Part shown: one piece after another, positions 33,025 to 43,441 of the stretch
How the letters are laid out: each line of letters begins with the position of its first letter
How positions within the stretch are numbered: position 1 is the first letter of the stretch
DNA from: Dermacentor variabilis
Taxonomy: Eukaryota; Arthropoda; Arachnida; Ixodida; Ixodidae
DNA length: 64,000 bases
Direction of reading: 5' to 3'
Assembly: GCF_050947875.1 (NCBI RefSeq)
Contig: NC_134570.1
Span: 243,032,584-243,096,583 of the forward strand
Notes under the pieces: model-generated
Told to the model about the DNA's origin: nothing
Seen by the model: the letters and a program-made list of their open reading frames with translations, nothing else
Database searches by the model: none
Position numbers and translations under genes: made by a program

Positions 33025-33102
33025 GCCTCCGCGATCAGCTCCGGCCGCGCGTGGCCTCCGGCGGGAGCCGCTTCGCCTCCCGCCGGAGTTGATCGCGGAG
33101 GC
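33025..33102. repeat. Nested GC-rich hairpin in P3 5' region
   Basis: Outer arms 33025-33044 and 33083-33102 pair at 19 of 20 positions. Inner arms 33058-33067 and 33077-33086 pair perfectly. It lies between the P3 transposase start and the P3 right end. Confidence 0.75.
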
Positions 33103-33424
33103 CACGTACAGAGCAATGAATAATCGCGCCGCTCCAAGAAGGATGGCTTTGCGGGCAGCTGCGGTGGCGATGACACCAACGCGGAGCACGGAACTGTTGC
33201 AACACTTGAAAAATTGCACATTCTACCAAAGAATGACGGTCACCTCGAGGATCCCGGCTGAAAATTAACTTCCAATTAAACAATATTACTGGATGAGCAC
33301 TTCGAATTATCGAGCGATACCTTCTATAGGATTACATGCAAAACTGACGGGACCAGCACTTCACTTCTAATTAACCGAAAATTCCAATTAAGCGGCTTCG
33401 AATTATCGGGAGTCGACTGTATTA

Positions 33425-33691
33425 TTATAAAATGTGGCCTTGCATTGCAAACCTTGCGAAATGAACAAGAACGGACCAGATAGCCAAGTTAGCATGTGCA
33501 CCCCTAAATTTCATGAAGTACAAGTCCTGAAAAGGAACAACGATAGGCTAACTCGGGAGATTCTTGAGGCATTTGAAGTAAGTAAAGCAGGAGGGCAATG
33601 TGTAAGCACACCGTCAGTCGCTTTGACAAGAAAGGAAGTCACTTTTTTGAGGCAGCCTCAGATAGATAAGAGAAGAGATATGGCGAAATAA
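33425..33691 (+). pseudogene. PLE-1 C-terminal coding end
   Basis: The frame resumes the nuclease region with HCKPC (a histidine-cysteine pair typical of the Penelope nuclease linker), then RNNDRLTREILEAFEVSK and CVSTPSVALTRKE to a stop at 33689-33691. It continues the frame cut at 27295. The same block occurs, decayed, in the upstream pseudo-LTR. Confidence 0.82.
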
Positions 33692-33797
33692 GAGTGGGAA
33701 TTTCAATAAAGAAATCAGTTGACAGTGCAGCTGCATCCTCGTCTAGTCGTTCCTTCTGTGTCCGTGTTCCTTAAGTTCTGCTGCTACAATCGTCGAA
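33461..33797 (+). repeat. PLE-1 downstream pseudo-LTR
   Basis: Direct repeat of 24448-24800, covering the coding end and the 3' untranslated region to about 33797. Confidence 0.78.
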
Positions 33798-35220
33798 TCA
33801 TGTATTGACCATACCAGCTTATTTTTGTCGTCTTCATACTTTGTTACGTGCATATGGCGTGTTATGAAAAAATTCAAATTTGTCAAGAATCAATAGGAAG
33901 TATCTAGTTTTCACAGATTATATGCTCATCATGCCGTGCCACTGGTGTTTGCACAGTGTGTACACTAATAACAAGCAGCTGAATTTCTTCCACATGAGGC
34001 GCTCACATCCCTCAGTATAAGACTGTATACTGTATCTAGAAATATGCCTCAGGATTTCGGCTGTTCACACCAATGTCCACATGGCAAAAATGAAGAGTGC
34101 CTGAAATTTGTGTTCATGAGAACAGTGCATAAGTGCGTCCACATTTCACGACAACGCGCATGTACTCATGTAACTTTTAAGCTGTTCCTTATATTGCCCT
34201 CACCGATTAAAACACCTTCATAGCACAGAAATAACTTCTGAAAAACACACAACATACGTGAATGAAGCAGAAAGGGCCAGAACCAAAACTCGCCCGCAAT
34301 GCTTATGCATGGTTCACTTCAGAACATATGCATATTACATAAAACGAACACTTATACGCCTAGCACCACTGTGACACATTGCACGTACATATCACAGTAC
34401 ACTTACGCTTCGTAAAAGTAAGAACCCTAGCGCTCGAACGTTCTATACGTGTTTGCAGTCACCAATGCGCATTGCAGCCCGCAGCATAGCTCACTCGAAG
34501 CAAGACACAAACAGCACATTACAAATGACAGTGATGACACGACAATGAAGCTCATCGCTACACATCGTGTCATCAGTTCTGAACACTGCACAAACTTACA
34601 ATCTTCGTATCAATGAAGCGCGCACACAACACCTACGAACACCATATACTGAGGTGGGTGATCACAAGCTTTTCATTTTGGCGCGTACCAAACTAGTGTC
34701 ATGCTTAGAATTCAGGTGTATTCAATGGCCTTGGCGTTTGTAATGCGTGAAATGAAAAAAAAAAACGACCTAAAACGCATGAAATCGGCAGCTTCATTCC
34801 TCCCGACCCTTGCAACACAACACAACACACATCCGTCTGTTTCCTTTGGCGATCGCACCTACTGAAGAGGTCAGGAAGAGTACAGTGGCTTGTTGCATTC
34901 GACAAGTAACTTTGCAGGTGCTGAAGAGCTCTTGCAATGATCACAATAAACCACACAAAAAACAAACTGCTGCTGCAGCCTAGGCGCCTAGGCCTTGCTC
35001 TCTGCTTCGCTTCAAACCAGTGCCATGTTTGTGCGGTCGCCGCACGGAGGCAAAAGTTTATGACTGCCTCTTGTGACATCATGTCGGCCATTACTGGCGG
35101 ACCGCTCGCTTGTGGTGCGACATGCAGCGATGGGCGGCTCGAGCGTAAATCGGCCCTAAACCTGGCAGGATGCCGGCTCTGTTAACTAAGCCCGGAACTT
35201 CGAAGCGGTAGCCATATTGG
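33798..35220. other. No recognised gene between PLE-1 and G5
   Basis: Mostly AT-rich, with no element ends recognised. A GC-richer part at 35000-35200 contains a 128-codon minus-strand open frame (34705-35091) of unknown kind. I see no homology or splice support and do not call it a gene. Confidence 0.45.
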
Positions 35221-35440
35221 TTGCTCTGCGATGACCAGTGAAGTGACAATGGTGTCGTAGCCACCGGCTTCTGTGATTCTGTTACATCCACAAGACTCGG
35301 GAAGCTTTTCTGTCATGAATGGCTTGGATGTCAGAGTGGATTGACAAGTACAAGCATGCCAGCAACTACAACAGGTGGGACCTCACGCTGATGTTAGCCA
35401 ACGTGATATTCCACCTGAAGGAAAAGGCATGTGTGTGGTA

Positions 35441-35677
35441 ACCCGCCGTGGTTGCTCAGTGGCTATGGTGTTAGGCTGCTGAGCACAAGGTCGCGGGATC
35501 GAATCCCGGCCACGGCGGCCGCATTTTGATGGGGGTGAAATGCGAAAACACCCGTGTACTTAGATTTAGGTGCATGTTAAAGAACCCCAGGTGGTCGAAA
35601 TTTCCGAAGTCCTCCACTACGGCGTGCCTCATAATTGGAAAGTGGTTTTGGCTCGTAAAACCCCATAATTTTTTTAA
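35441..35677 (+). mobile_element. Ruka-type tRNA-derived SINE, copy 1
   Basis: The tRNA-like head has pairing ends CCGCCGTGG and CCACGGCGG, an A box (TTGCTCAGTGG) and a B box (GGATCGAATCC). A body typical of the tick Ruka SINE follows, ending in a T/A-rich tail. An exact 12-bp target duplication ATGTGTGTGGTA lies at 35429-35440 and 35678-35689. Inserted in G5 gag. Confidence 0.93.
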
Positions 35678-36347
35678 ATGTGTGTGGTACAGGACGCATG
35701 AAGGAGATCTTACAAGTTGGGATGCTTGCAAGGCGAAGCTGTGTGAGTTGTTCGGTAGACCATTTGGCCATCAGCAGGCGGCTAAAAAGGAGCTGGGATC
35801 CCGCGCCCAGATGCCCACTGAATTGTACATTTCACACATACAGGACGTACTGGGCCTTTATCGAAAAGCTGTCACAAAAATGACCGAAGCTGACAAGATT
35901 TCGCACATATTGAAGGCAATAGCCGACGACACATTTAATCTACTTGTATTCATGGATTGTACAATGGTCGAAGCCATAGTTAAGGAATGTCAACGCCTTG
36001 AAGAAGCAAAAAGCCACTGCATCACTTGTCAGTTCCTTTGACTGCCTAACACTGCAACCACATCATCATGCGAGGACCCACTGATATCTGCGCAGTCTAC
36101 AGCGTCGGAAGATGTAACTCACATTGTCCACCGCGAACTCAAAGCATTGACTCCTATGGCTGTTCTTCCAGACGTTCAATCAGCCAACCTGCCCATCATG
36201 TCGCTCATACAAGCAGTCGTCCTCCAGGAGTTCGCTAACCTGGGTTTATCATCCGCCATCTATTCTATCCATGCACCCAAATGTACTCTTGCAAATGCTG
36301 CCCAGAACCAGGTCTACCCTTCGCGCTACAGAAACCTGACTAGAGGA

Positions 36348-36523
36348 TAGCATTATGCAAAAAAAGAGGTGAGGTGTGCAGACAGGACACAAGAGTAGAG
36401 AAGTGGACAACGCCGAACACCGGCGTTCGTGTTGTCCACTTCTCTACTCTTGTGTCCTGTCTGCATGCCTCACCTCTTTTTTGCATAATGAATCCTTGCC
36501 AACTAGCTCAGCTTTCTGTCGTT
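36348..36523. mobile_element. Palindromic PLE-end insert in G5 gag
   Basis: Arms of ~65 bp (CATTATGCAAAAAAAGAGG... and its reverse complement ending ...TTGCATAATG) face each other about 36420. Each arm matches the 3' end of PLE-2 at 47495-47563. An 8-bp duplication CTAGAGGA lies at 36340-36347 and 36524-36531. Removal rejoins the gag region. Confidence 0.8.
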
Positions 36524-36596
36524 CTAGAGGACGGCAGACGACGGACCCATATGTTTCAACTGCTCCTCTCACATTGGACACATTGCCTATCGCTGC

Positions 36597-37400
36597 CGCA
36601 GTAGCTGGTCATCGCCTTCGAACTGGAACCGTGGATCTTGGCGACATCCTGGATGCAGCACTCAACATTTTCTCCCTTGCTCTGACCCACATGCTTCCGA
36701 TGCCGTCGTTCCACATTCCAGGATTAGCCACTCACCACTCCACAAGGCCGTCAATCTCTATCGCCACGAACATGCCAGTCCTCGTCCCCTGCCCTGCCTG
36801 GCACCTACGCTCCGGAAAACTAAGCCGTACAGCTCCCGGAGGTGACACTGCATCGGTGACCCGATGTAAAATTCCTCTATTTGCTGTACTTATGTGCCAA
36901 AACCTACTGGACATTCAAGTGGACGACGTTACTGTTACGGCCCTCATGGACATTCGAGCACCCATTTTAATAATGAGCACTGCTCTCCGTGCTCAGCTTC
37001 GCAAAGTTATTATCTCTACTATTCAGAGCACAGTACAGGTCGTTGATGGCAGCACGCCTGCTGTTCTTAAATGTGCAATGCACGAGTGTGCATTGCTGGC
37101 CATCAGACCACTGTTTTGTTTGCCGTCCTTGCACAGTGTCCTCATGGCGTGATTCTTGGCCTAGACTCTCTCGACACACTCGGCCCTTATCAACTGCTCC
37201 ACAGGTGTGCTTCAACTGGTACTTCCTTTTGATGCCCACGTAATATCCGACACTCCCAGCCACTTATGTTCTGTAGAGTCCCTCCATCTGCCACTGCAAG
37301 CCACGACGTACATTCCATTAAGTCCCTCTCTCCTGTGTGCAATGGTGAATACATTCTTTCCTTGATTTTTATATCCCGCAAAGAAACTTCATGTCTACTC
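36597..37400 (+). pseudogene. G5 aspartic protease remnant
   Basis: The open stretch to 37152 carries the protease region QNLLDIQVDDVTVTALMD. The active site Asp-Thr-Gly of G2/G4 is replaced by Asp-Ile-Arg, so it is inactive. A frameshift then leads to an ILGLDSL-type block around 37150-37190. Order and spacing match G4. Confidence 0.75.
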
Positions 37401-37528
37401 ATCGAATTCTTAAGAGAGACTGGCTTGATAGACCTATGGTGAAACCCTTCAGCGGTATTGTGCGAGACGCTCGGGCGGAGCAATTGCCGGCCTTGTTCGC
37501 CAGGCTAAACCCGCCTGTTGCTACAATT

Positions 37529-37550
37529 CACCACCACCACCACCACCACC
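37529..37550 (+). repeat. (CAC)n microsatellite
   Basis: Seven CAC units. The ~70 bases before it (GCCGGCCTTGTTCGCCAGG...) do not match G4 at this position, so it may be the tail of a small insertion. Confidence 0.8.
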
Positions 37551-37589
37551 TTGATTTTTTATGTGGTCCTGACGTTCTCTGTTGTCCTC

Positions 37590-38880
37590 CAACACACTGT
37601 GGTCACTGTACGCGAAAACAAAACCTGCCTGCCTCTTTTGAACTTTAGACTTTCTACTCATGTGCTGCCTGCCGGTATCGAGCTCGCCACCGTGTCGTTG
37701 TTGCAGGAATGCAATATTTTTGTGTTAGCCGTCGATGACCCCCTGAGTGTTTCCAGCTTTCTCACAGTCATTGTGCTGCCAGGTGCCAATTTCGCACCTG
37801 GCGAAAGCGTTATGAATGCACTAAGGGCCCTGAACGCCTCCTCGTCGTGGCTGTCCATCTGCATTTAGCTGTCCTCCACCAGCTTCACGATGAGCTCACT
37901 GCTGGTCACCTTGGTGTCACCCGCACTTATGATCGTGTCAGGCTCCTTTTCTTTGGGCCTGGTTTCTACTGCTCCGTGCAACGATATGTCGCTAGCTGCG
38001 ACCAATGCCAGCACCGCAAGTGACCAGCTATGCTACCTCCTGGTCTGCTTCATCCTATTGACATTGTCGCTGAAACTTTATTTTGTGTTGGGCTCTACTT
38101 TCTTGGTCTCTTTCCAACTTAGACATCAGGCAACAAATGGGTCGCCGTCGTGACTGACTATGTGGCACAATACGCCATTACCCATGCCATCCCAACCAGC
38201 TGCGCTATGGATGTCTCCGATTATCTTCTTCATGACATCACCTTCCATCATGGTGCTCCTTGACAGCTTCTGGCCCATCAAAGCCGGTTCTTTTTGTCTT
38301 GCGTCATTGAGGACATTGTTCATTCATACTCTACCCGCCACAAGCTCACAACTGCTTATTACCCACAAAAAAATAACAAATGGGCTCGCAAAGCACCTGA
38401 ACCGAACTCTGACCAATGTGCTTTCAATGTACGTCTCTACCAACTACGGCGATTGGGACACTACTTTGCTGCATGTTACTTTCGCTTGCAACTCGTCCCG
38501 GTGTGACACCACTGGCTACTCATTGTTTTATCTTCGGTATGGACATGAAGCTTCTCTGCCTCTCACTGCTTTACTTCCTGCTGCTCTAAGCTCATCCACT
38601 ACATGTACGTATGTTCGGGATGCCAGTGCGCACCAACACAGCTTGCCAGGACACTCGTGAACGGCTCACAGTGTTCCAGGCTTGCCAAAAAGCCCTGCAC
38701 GAAAGTTGCCACAAGACGTTTGTTGCTCTCCAGGTGCCCTCATGTTACTGTGGTATTCATCCCACTGCATCAGCCTCTCTGAAAAGCTATTGTACCACTG
38801 TGATGGTCCTTACAGAGTGTGCTATGTCAAGTCATTAACATTATGTATGAAATCGAACCATTCCTCAAGCCAGCACTGTC
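37590..38880 (+). pseudogene. G5 pro-RT linker joined to integrase (RT and RNase H deleted)
   Basis: At 37590-37740 the frame matches the protease-RT linker of G4 (CLPLLNFRLSTHVLPAG). From about 37835 the sequence is already integrase: LHQLHDELTAGHLGVTRTYD in broken frames, the zinc region, NKWVAVVTDY, HHGAP, and a tail with SLSEKLLYHCDGPYRV near 38770-38820. The RT and RNase H domains, roughly 1.7 kb in G4, are absent. Multiple stops and frameshifts. Confidence 0.75.
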
Positions 38881-40627
38881 CACACTAGTGCCCTCTGCTA
38901 TCATGCGTGTTGTGAGATTTAAGCCGCACGTCACAGGCCCCTCTGGTCCTTCATAACAAGTACAAAGTCGATGCTCTCACCTGGGGTTGGTAGTGCCACG
39001 AGACAGTGAAGAGGCTGCTACTGTCAGTCGGACGAAGGTGGTGGTGAAGAAGTGGCCAGAGGCACACAAAAGCCTTGCATCTGTCGCCTCTTCTTGTGCC
39101 TGTTATAACCCTGTATATACAGTTGAACCCAACTATATCGAACCTGTTTACATTGAATTATTCTTTATACCAAACAATTTCTGAACACGGTATAGTTGCA
39201 ATAAGTACATATAGCAAAAGTTAGGCTTACATTGAACAAAAATAGCAGCAACTTCCCAATATATAGTATTTCAAGCGTCGGAAAAGTGCCCCCAGAAGTT
39301 AGCCTTCTCTCGCGGTGGCGGGGAAATCCGACGGTGCGGCTCCATCAAACCGCTCTCCCTACTTTGACCGCGCTGTGTCGAGCGAGCCATCACACCCCCC
39401 TGCAAAAAATGATCCTGGCCCTCCCGCAGCGCTTGCTCAGACAGCCAATTAGAGGCTCATGTGCCCTCGTCATGCAAGATGGCACAAGTGTGAGTTGTCT
39501 CACTACTTTTCGTGTTCATTGTGTTTGCGCCTTGTGGGCCTTCTCCCGCAGTGTTGCCGTGATGAAGCGGCAAAATTCGCCTTTCGCCGTGTAGCTTGAA
39601 ACCACAAATCGAGTTGAATGCGGTGAGCAGTCGGATGCACCGCAGCGTGCAAGATTCCGAGGAGCACTCTCAGCACAATCTTGAAGAATAAGGGGGAGAT
39701 TAGGGCTTAGATAAAAAATATAATGTTGTGACAACAGTAGCAAAGTTCACAATACAGACCTTCATCATGTAAAAAAAAGGTCGTAGTTCACACCCATCTA
39801 TTTCCTCTACGTTCGCACTTATATTAGTTTTCGTATGTTTTCGTTTGTACTCATGAAGATCACGAGCATGCAAATGCTAAATTACAAGTATTGCAAGTGC
39901 GGCGGTAATAGGCACTTCAATAGATTCCTAGCCCGAACTGTACGAACAATGTCTAACCGACCCCAGACGCATGCGCTGCAGCTTGAAGGAGGCGATGTGT
40001 AGGCACTTTCCAACCATAGAGAAAGGCCGCCTTCCAAGGAAGCCTTTCTTACACGCGGCTCGGCACCATTGTTAGTGGCCCATCTCCCCTCTCTGAGGAT
40101 TTGCCCTTTGAGCGAAGGTCTCTACCTAGGCATCCTTCTCTCATTTGGTGCCTCAGTCTTGGGAGGCAATTCAGTATCAGTTCCACCTCATTAGGAATGA
40201 CTTCTCAGATGTGTGAGACAGACAGCCGAGACCGTGAGTTGTTTGGTGTACCCCTTGAACACACTAATAGTGAATTCCCGGTAAGCGCAGAAAGTTTTAA
40301 TTTTTTTCTCATTTTCTTTTTTTTTTTACACTACATTTAAGTATTATTCAAGTTTGCTGAAAATGTATTGTATATCTAGCCGCATTCATGGCCGCATGCA
40401 TACAGGTGACTGAAACCATGATGTTTGAACCATTGAGAAATACTAGGCCATGCCACCTGCTCACATGCGATTCCGGAACTACGAGGTCGGAACCGTTTAG
40501 AAATTGTTTTAATTGAGTTACCCATCGCAATCAGGAAATTACTTCTATCGGAGATAAATCAAAGGAGTTTTTAGGCAGTAGGGCCCTCGGGGGTGTACTC
40601 GTCGGTGATAAGGTATCCTTCCCGCCT

Positions 40628-40705
40628 GCGGGATTATCTGACTGAGCTATGGAGAATGCTCGGTTGCCATAGTCGGAAGTTCGAATCCCGCTATAAGATT
40701 TTTCT
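40628..40705 (+). repeat. Possible tRNA-like SINE head
   Basis: GACTGAGCTATGG followed 40 bases later by AAGTTCGAATCCCGC resembles A and B boxes of a tRNA promoter. A T-rich stretch follows. Too degenerate to name; it could also be the 5' part of the adjoining LINE. Confidence 0.35.
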
Positions 40706-40779
40706 TTCTTTCTGTCTTTGATAAGGAGCTTGAAATTCACCTCCTCCAGTGCACAACTTCTGCAGGCTTGGAGTGACGC

Positions 40780-41289
40780 ATGTCACTGCCAAAAGATGCC
40801 AAGAGCGAGTGGGACTATACTAATCCAGATGCAACCAAATTAGGAAGGCGCAAAAAGCTTCAACAAGACACTCCCTCACCAGATCAGGAATTGGCCTCCC
40901 TGGTGCAGTATTCGGTTACCCCCTCCCGATTGGCTCACTCAATTACCCAATGGCCCTCAGTCCCCAGCAGCTGCGGAGCACCTGACCAAGCAGGCGGTCA
41001 GACTAGTACCGCAGCAGAGGGTGCTAAGAATCCCTGAGTCCGGACAAGCCGCCAATAGAAACAGACCCTTGCAATGTTTAACACCCGAACCCTCTCGAGT
41101 GAGGTTAGCTTAGCAGTACTCTTTGAGGAATTATCAGACATTGTTTGGGATATCATCGGCCTTAGTGAGATTAGAAGAACTGGTGAGGCTTATACATTGC
41201 TGAATAACGGACATGTCCTCTGCTGTAGAGGTCTCCTAGATGAGAAGCAATACGGTGTAGGACTCCTAATGCATAAGTACATGCATTAG
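40780..41289 (+). pseudogene. RTE-type LINE, 5' fragment with endonuclease start
   Basis: After an N-terminal stretch of unknown function (40780-41034) the frame reads MFNTRTLSSEVSLAVLFEEL and WDIIGLSEIRR, the first blocks of an apurinic-like endonuclease as found in RTE-type LINEs. The frame ends at 41289, just before the PLE-2 palindrome. The rest of the LINE is missing here; a matching 3' end is at 47561-47690. Confidence 0.7.
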
Positions 41290-41301
41290 TACTGAAGTAC
41301 C

Positions 41302-41558
41302 GACTTCTTTAGGCGCTCAGCCACAGTGGCCACCGCTACACTAGGATAACCTGCTTCTAATAGGCGCCGGACCTGAGCATTAAAACTGGCGCTCATTTTG
41401 TGCATGCAGGATCTGGAATTGCCATGTCGTGCCTTAAGTCTTCCCTCACCAGATCCTGCATGCACAAAATGAGCGCCAGTTTTAATGCGCAGGTCCGGCG
41501 CCTATTAGAAGTAGGTTATCCTAGTGTAGCGGTGGCCACTGTGGCTGAGCGCCTAAAT
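41302..41558. repeat. PLE-2 inverted repeat
   Basis: Left arm 41302-41413 is the reverse complement of right arm ~41447-41558, with a ~33-base spacer and few mismatches. The right arm is sense coding sequence of the PLE linker. Confidence 0.85.
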
Positions 41559-41680
41559 AAGTTTGTTTCAAGAGAGACGGACGTGATTACAGAAAGCAGT
41601 AATAGCAAAAAAAAAGAGTAGTGGATATTCCGTATATTCATTCAGAGTCGCACAGGCTTAAAAAACTTGCAAGTAGATAT
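41424..41680 (+). pseudogene. PLE-2 linker coding segment, left of G6
   Basis: The frame SFNAQVRRLLEVGYP followed by VATVAERLNKF matches the conserved linker between Penelope RT and nuclease. A stop and frameshift follow near 41620, and a further stretch (SESHRL, then LASRY in shifted frame) runs up to the G6 insertion. It continues at 46914. Confidence 0.72.
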
Positions 41681-42099
41681 TGTCACGTGGTGGTGACATT
41701 CAAGAACACAGTAGCAATACTGTGAAAGACAAAAATAACTTTAATTGGGCAAACTTGCACCCACAAAAACAGGCTACACTTATAGCACAACGATAGCGGC
41801 GAACACGGTCAGCGATCGGCGAAAACCTGATCAGCGGGTCAAGCACGTCGGCTTTTATACAGCAATCGTGAAATGTTCCAGACTAATCGTTGGGACCCGC
41901 GTGCCTTCCACAAAGTTCTACACAATTCGCGTCACGCGATGAAACCAGATAACATAAGGTTCGGCGACAACAGACAGTGGATAGAAGCATCGATAACTTT
42001 CCAGAAACTTCAGATACATGCAGGCGCGTCCCGCGCTATGCGATAACATTTGTTAGGCGGCGAAGCGTGGTCACCCGATAAAGATAAGTACACGTGTCA
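41681..42099 (-). repeat. G6 3' LTR
   Basis: 419 bp, TGTCACGTGG ... CACGTGTCA. A polypurine tract AAGAGGGGGGTAT (minus strand) lies just inside at 42100-42112. Confidence 0.88.
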
Positions 42100-42102
42100 A
42101 TA

Positions 42103-43408
42103 CCCCCCTCTTAAAAAGCATCGACCCGATGCTGCAAACAAACGAAAGTAATAAAGAAAAGCACTCATAGCAAAGAAATCAACAAAATAAGGAAGTTCAC
42201 CAGTGTCCATAAAAGGGTTTAAGGCACACCATGTGGACCACTTCAGGCCGTGCACGGCGCTGCTGTGAATGCGAAATGCCGTCTGGCACGACCTCATAGT
42301 CAAGTGCGCCAGTACGTCGGATGACCTTGTAGGGTCCGAAATAGCATTGCAGAAGTTTCTCATTCAGTCCTCGTCGGCATATTGGGGTCCAAACCCAAAC
42401 ACGGTCGAAAGGCTGGTACTCAACGAAGCGTCGTCGGAGATTGTAGTGTCGGCTGTCGGTACGCTGCTGGTTCTTGATCCGTAGGCGGGCGAGCTGTCAG
42501 GCTTCTTAGGCGCACTGGAGATAGCTAGCGACGTCAAGATTCTCCTCGTCAGTGACATGCGGCAGCATGGCGTCGAGCGTCGTCGTCGGGTTCCTGCCGT
42601 AAACCAACTTGAACGGCGTGATCTGTGTTGTTTCTTACACCGCCGTGTTGTAAGCGAAGGTTACATACGGCAGGACGGCGTCCCACGTCTTGTGCTCGAC
42701 GTCGACGTACATTGCTAGCATGTCGGTGAGGGTCTTGTTCAGGCGCTCCGTGAGACCATTCGTTTGCGGATGGTATGCAGTTGTCCTCCTGTGGCTTGTC
42801 TGGCTGTATTGCCGAATGGCTTGGGTGAGCTCTGCTGTAAAAGCCGTTCCTCTGTCAGCGATGAGGACTTCTGGGGCACCATGTCGCAGCAAGATGTTCT
42901 CGACGAAAAATTTCGCCACTTCGGCTGCGCTGCATTTTGGTAGAGCTTTAGTTTCAGCGAAGCGGTAGAGATAGTCCGTCGCCACGACGATCCACTTAAT
43001 TCCGGAAGTTGATGTCGGAAACAGTCCCAGCAAGTCCATCCCGATCTGCTGAAAAGGTCGGTAAGGAGGCTTGATCGGCTGTAGTAATCCCGCTGGCCTT
43101 GTCGGTGGTGTCTTGCTTCGCTGACAGTCTCGGCATGTCTTGACGTAACGGGAGACATCGGCGTTTAGGTGAGGCCAGTAATACCTTTCTCGTATCCTCG
43201 ATAGCGTCCGGGAGAAACCGAGGTGCCCAGCGGTCGGATCGTCATGTAGGGCGTGCAGTATTTCTAGACGCAGCGCTGATGGTACAACAAGAAGGTAGCT
43301 GGCGCGGACTGGTGAGAAGTTCTTCTTCACGAGCAGGTTGTTTTGTAGCGTGAACGAAGACGAGCCGCGCTTAAATGCCCTAGGGACAACATCGGTGTTC
43401 CCTTCCAA
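42103..43408 (-). pseudogene. G6 integrase
   Basis: Open minus-strand frame 42635-43408: zinc domain LHDDPTAGHLGFSRT, ERYYWPHL, C-x2-C; core GMDLLGLFPTSTSG, IADRGTAFTAE, HPQTNGLTERLN (DDE residues present). An in-frame TAA follows NTAV at 42635-42637. Beyond it the tail continues in pieces with a GPYKVIRRTG-like GPY block near 42320. It is the most readable integrase here after G3. Confidence 0.85.
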
Positions 43409-43441
43409 ATACTCGACGAGGCCTTTTAGCTCCGGGTCTGC

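Larger units (their letters stand above)
27748..33419 (-). mobile_element. P3: Tigger/pogo element with near-intact transposase
   Basis: Terminal repeats CAGTCGACTCCCGTTAAT and CAGTCGACTCCCGATAAT, with duplicated TA on both sides (27746-27747 and 33420-33421). The element is 5672 bp, of which 3450 bp plus a 3-bp duplication is a nested Harbinger composite, leaving about 2.2 kb, the usual size of an autonomous Tigger. The transposase is read on the minus strand. Confidence 0.92.
24448..33797 (+). mobile_element. Penelope-like element PLE-1 with nested insertions
   Basis: A Penelope-type coding order (N-terminal region, RT, linker, GIY-YIG endonuclease) on the plus strand is bracketed by a direct repeat of the element's 3' part at 24448-24800 and 33461-33797, the pseudo-LTR arrangement known for Penelope. 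The C-terminal end is separated from the GIY-YIG start by a LINE tail plus pogo element P3. A palindromic insert splits RT. Confidence 0.82.
35230..36596 (+). pseudogene. G5 gag remnant, interrupted by Ruka and a palindrome
   Basis: Starts near ATG 35233 and contains the same blocks as G2/G4 gag: WIDKYKHAS..NRWDLTLMLANVIFHL, then after the SINE WYRTHEGDLTSWDACKAKL, ILKAIADDTFNLLV and IVKECQRLEEAKS. A palindromic insert follows at 36348-36523. A zinc knuckle C-x2-C-x4-G-H...C is readable at 36552-36596 (ICFNCSSHIGHIAYRC). There are stops and at least two frameshifts. Confidence 0.8.

Noticed and set aside
34705..35091. Possible host first exon on the minus strand (128 codons)
   Set aside because: GC-rich start but no recognisable domain, no splice support and no partner exon.
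35441..35520. Stand-alone tRNA gene
   Set aside because: The tRNA-like head continues directly into the SINE body and the whole has a 12-bp duplication. It is a SINE head, not a tRNA gene.
35526..36041. 171-codon ORF starting in the Ruka SINE and ending in gag
   Set aside because: The first ~45 residues are translated SINE. Only the gag part is meaningful and is annotated under G5 gag.
37391..37648. ORF with a run of histidines
   Set aside because: The histidines are only a translated (CAC)n microsatellite.
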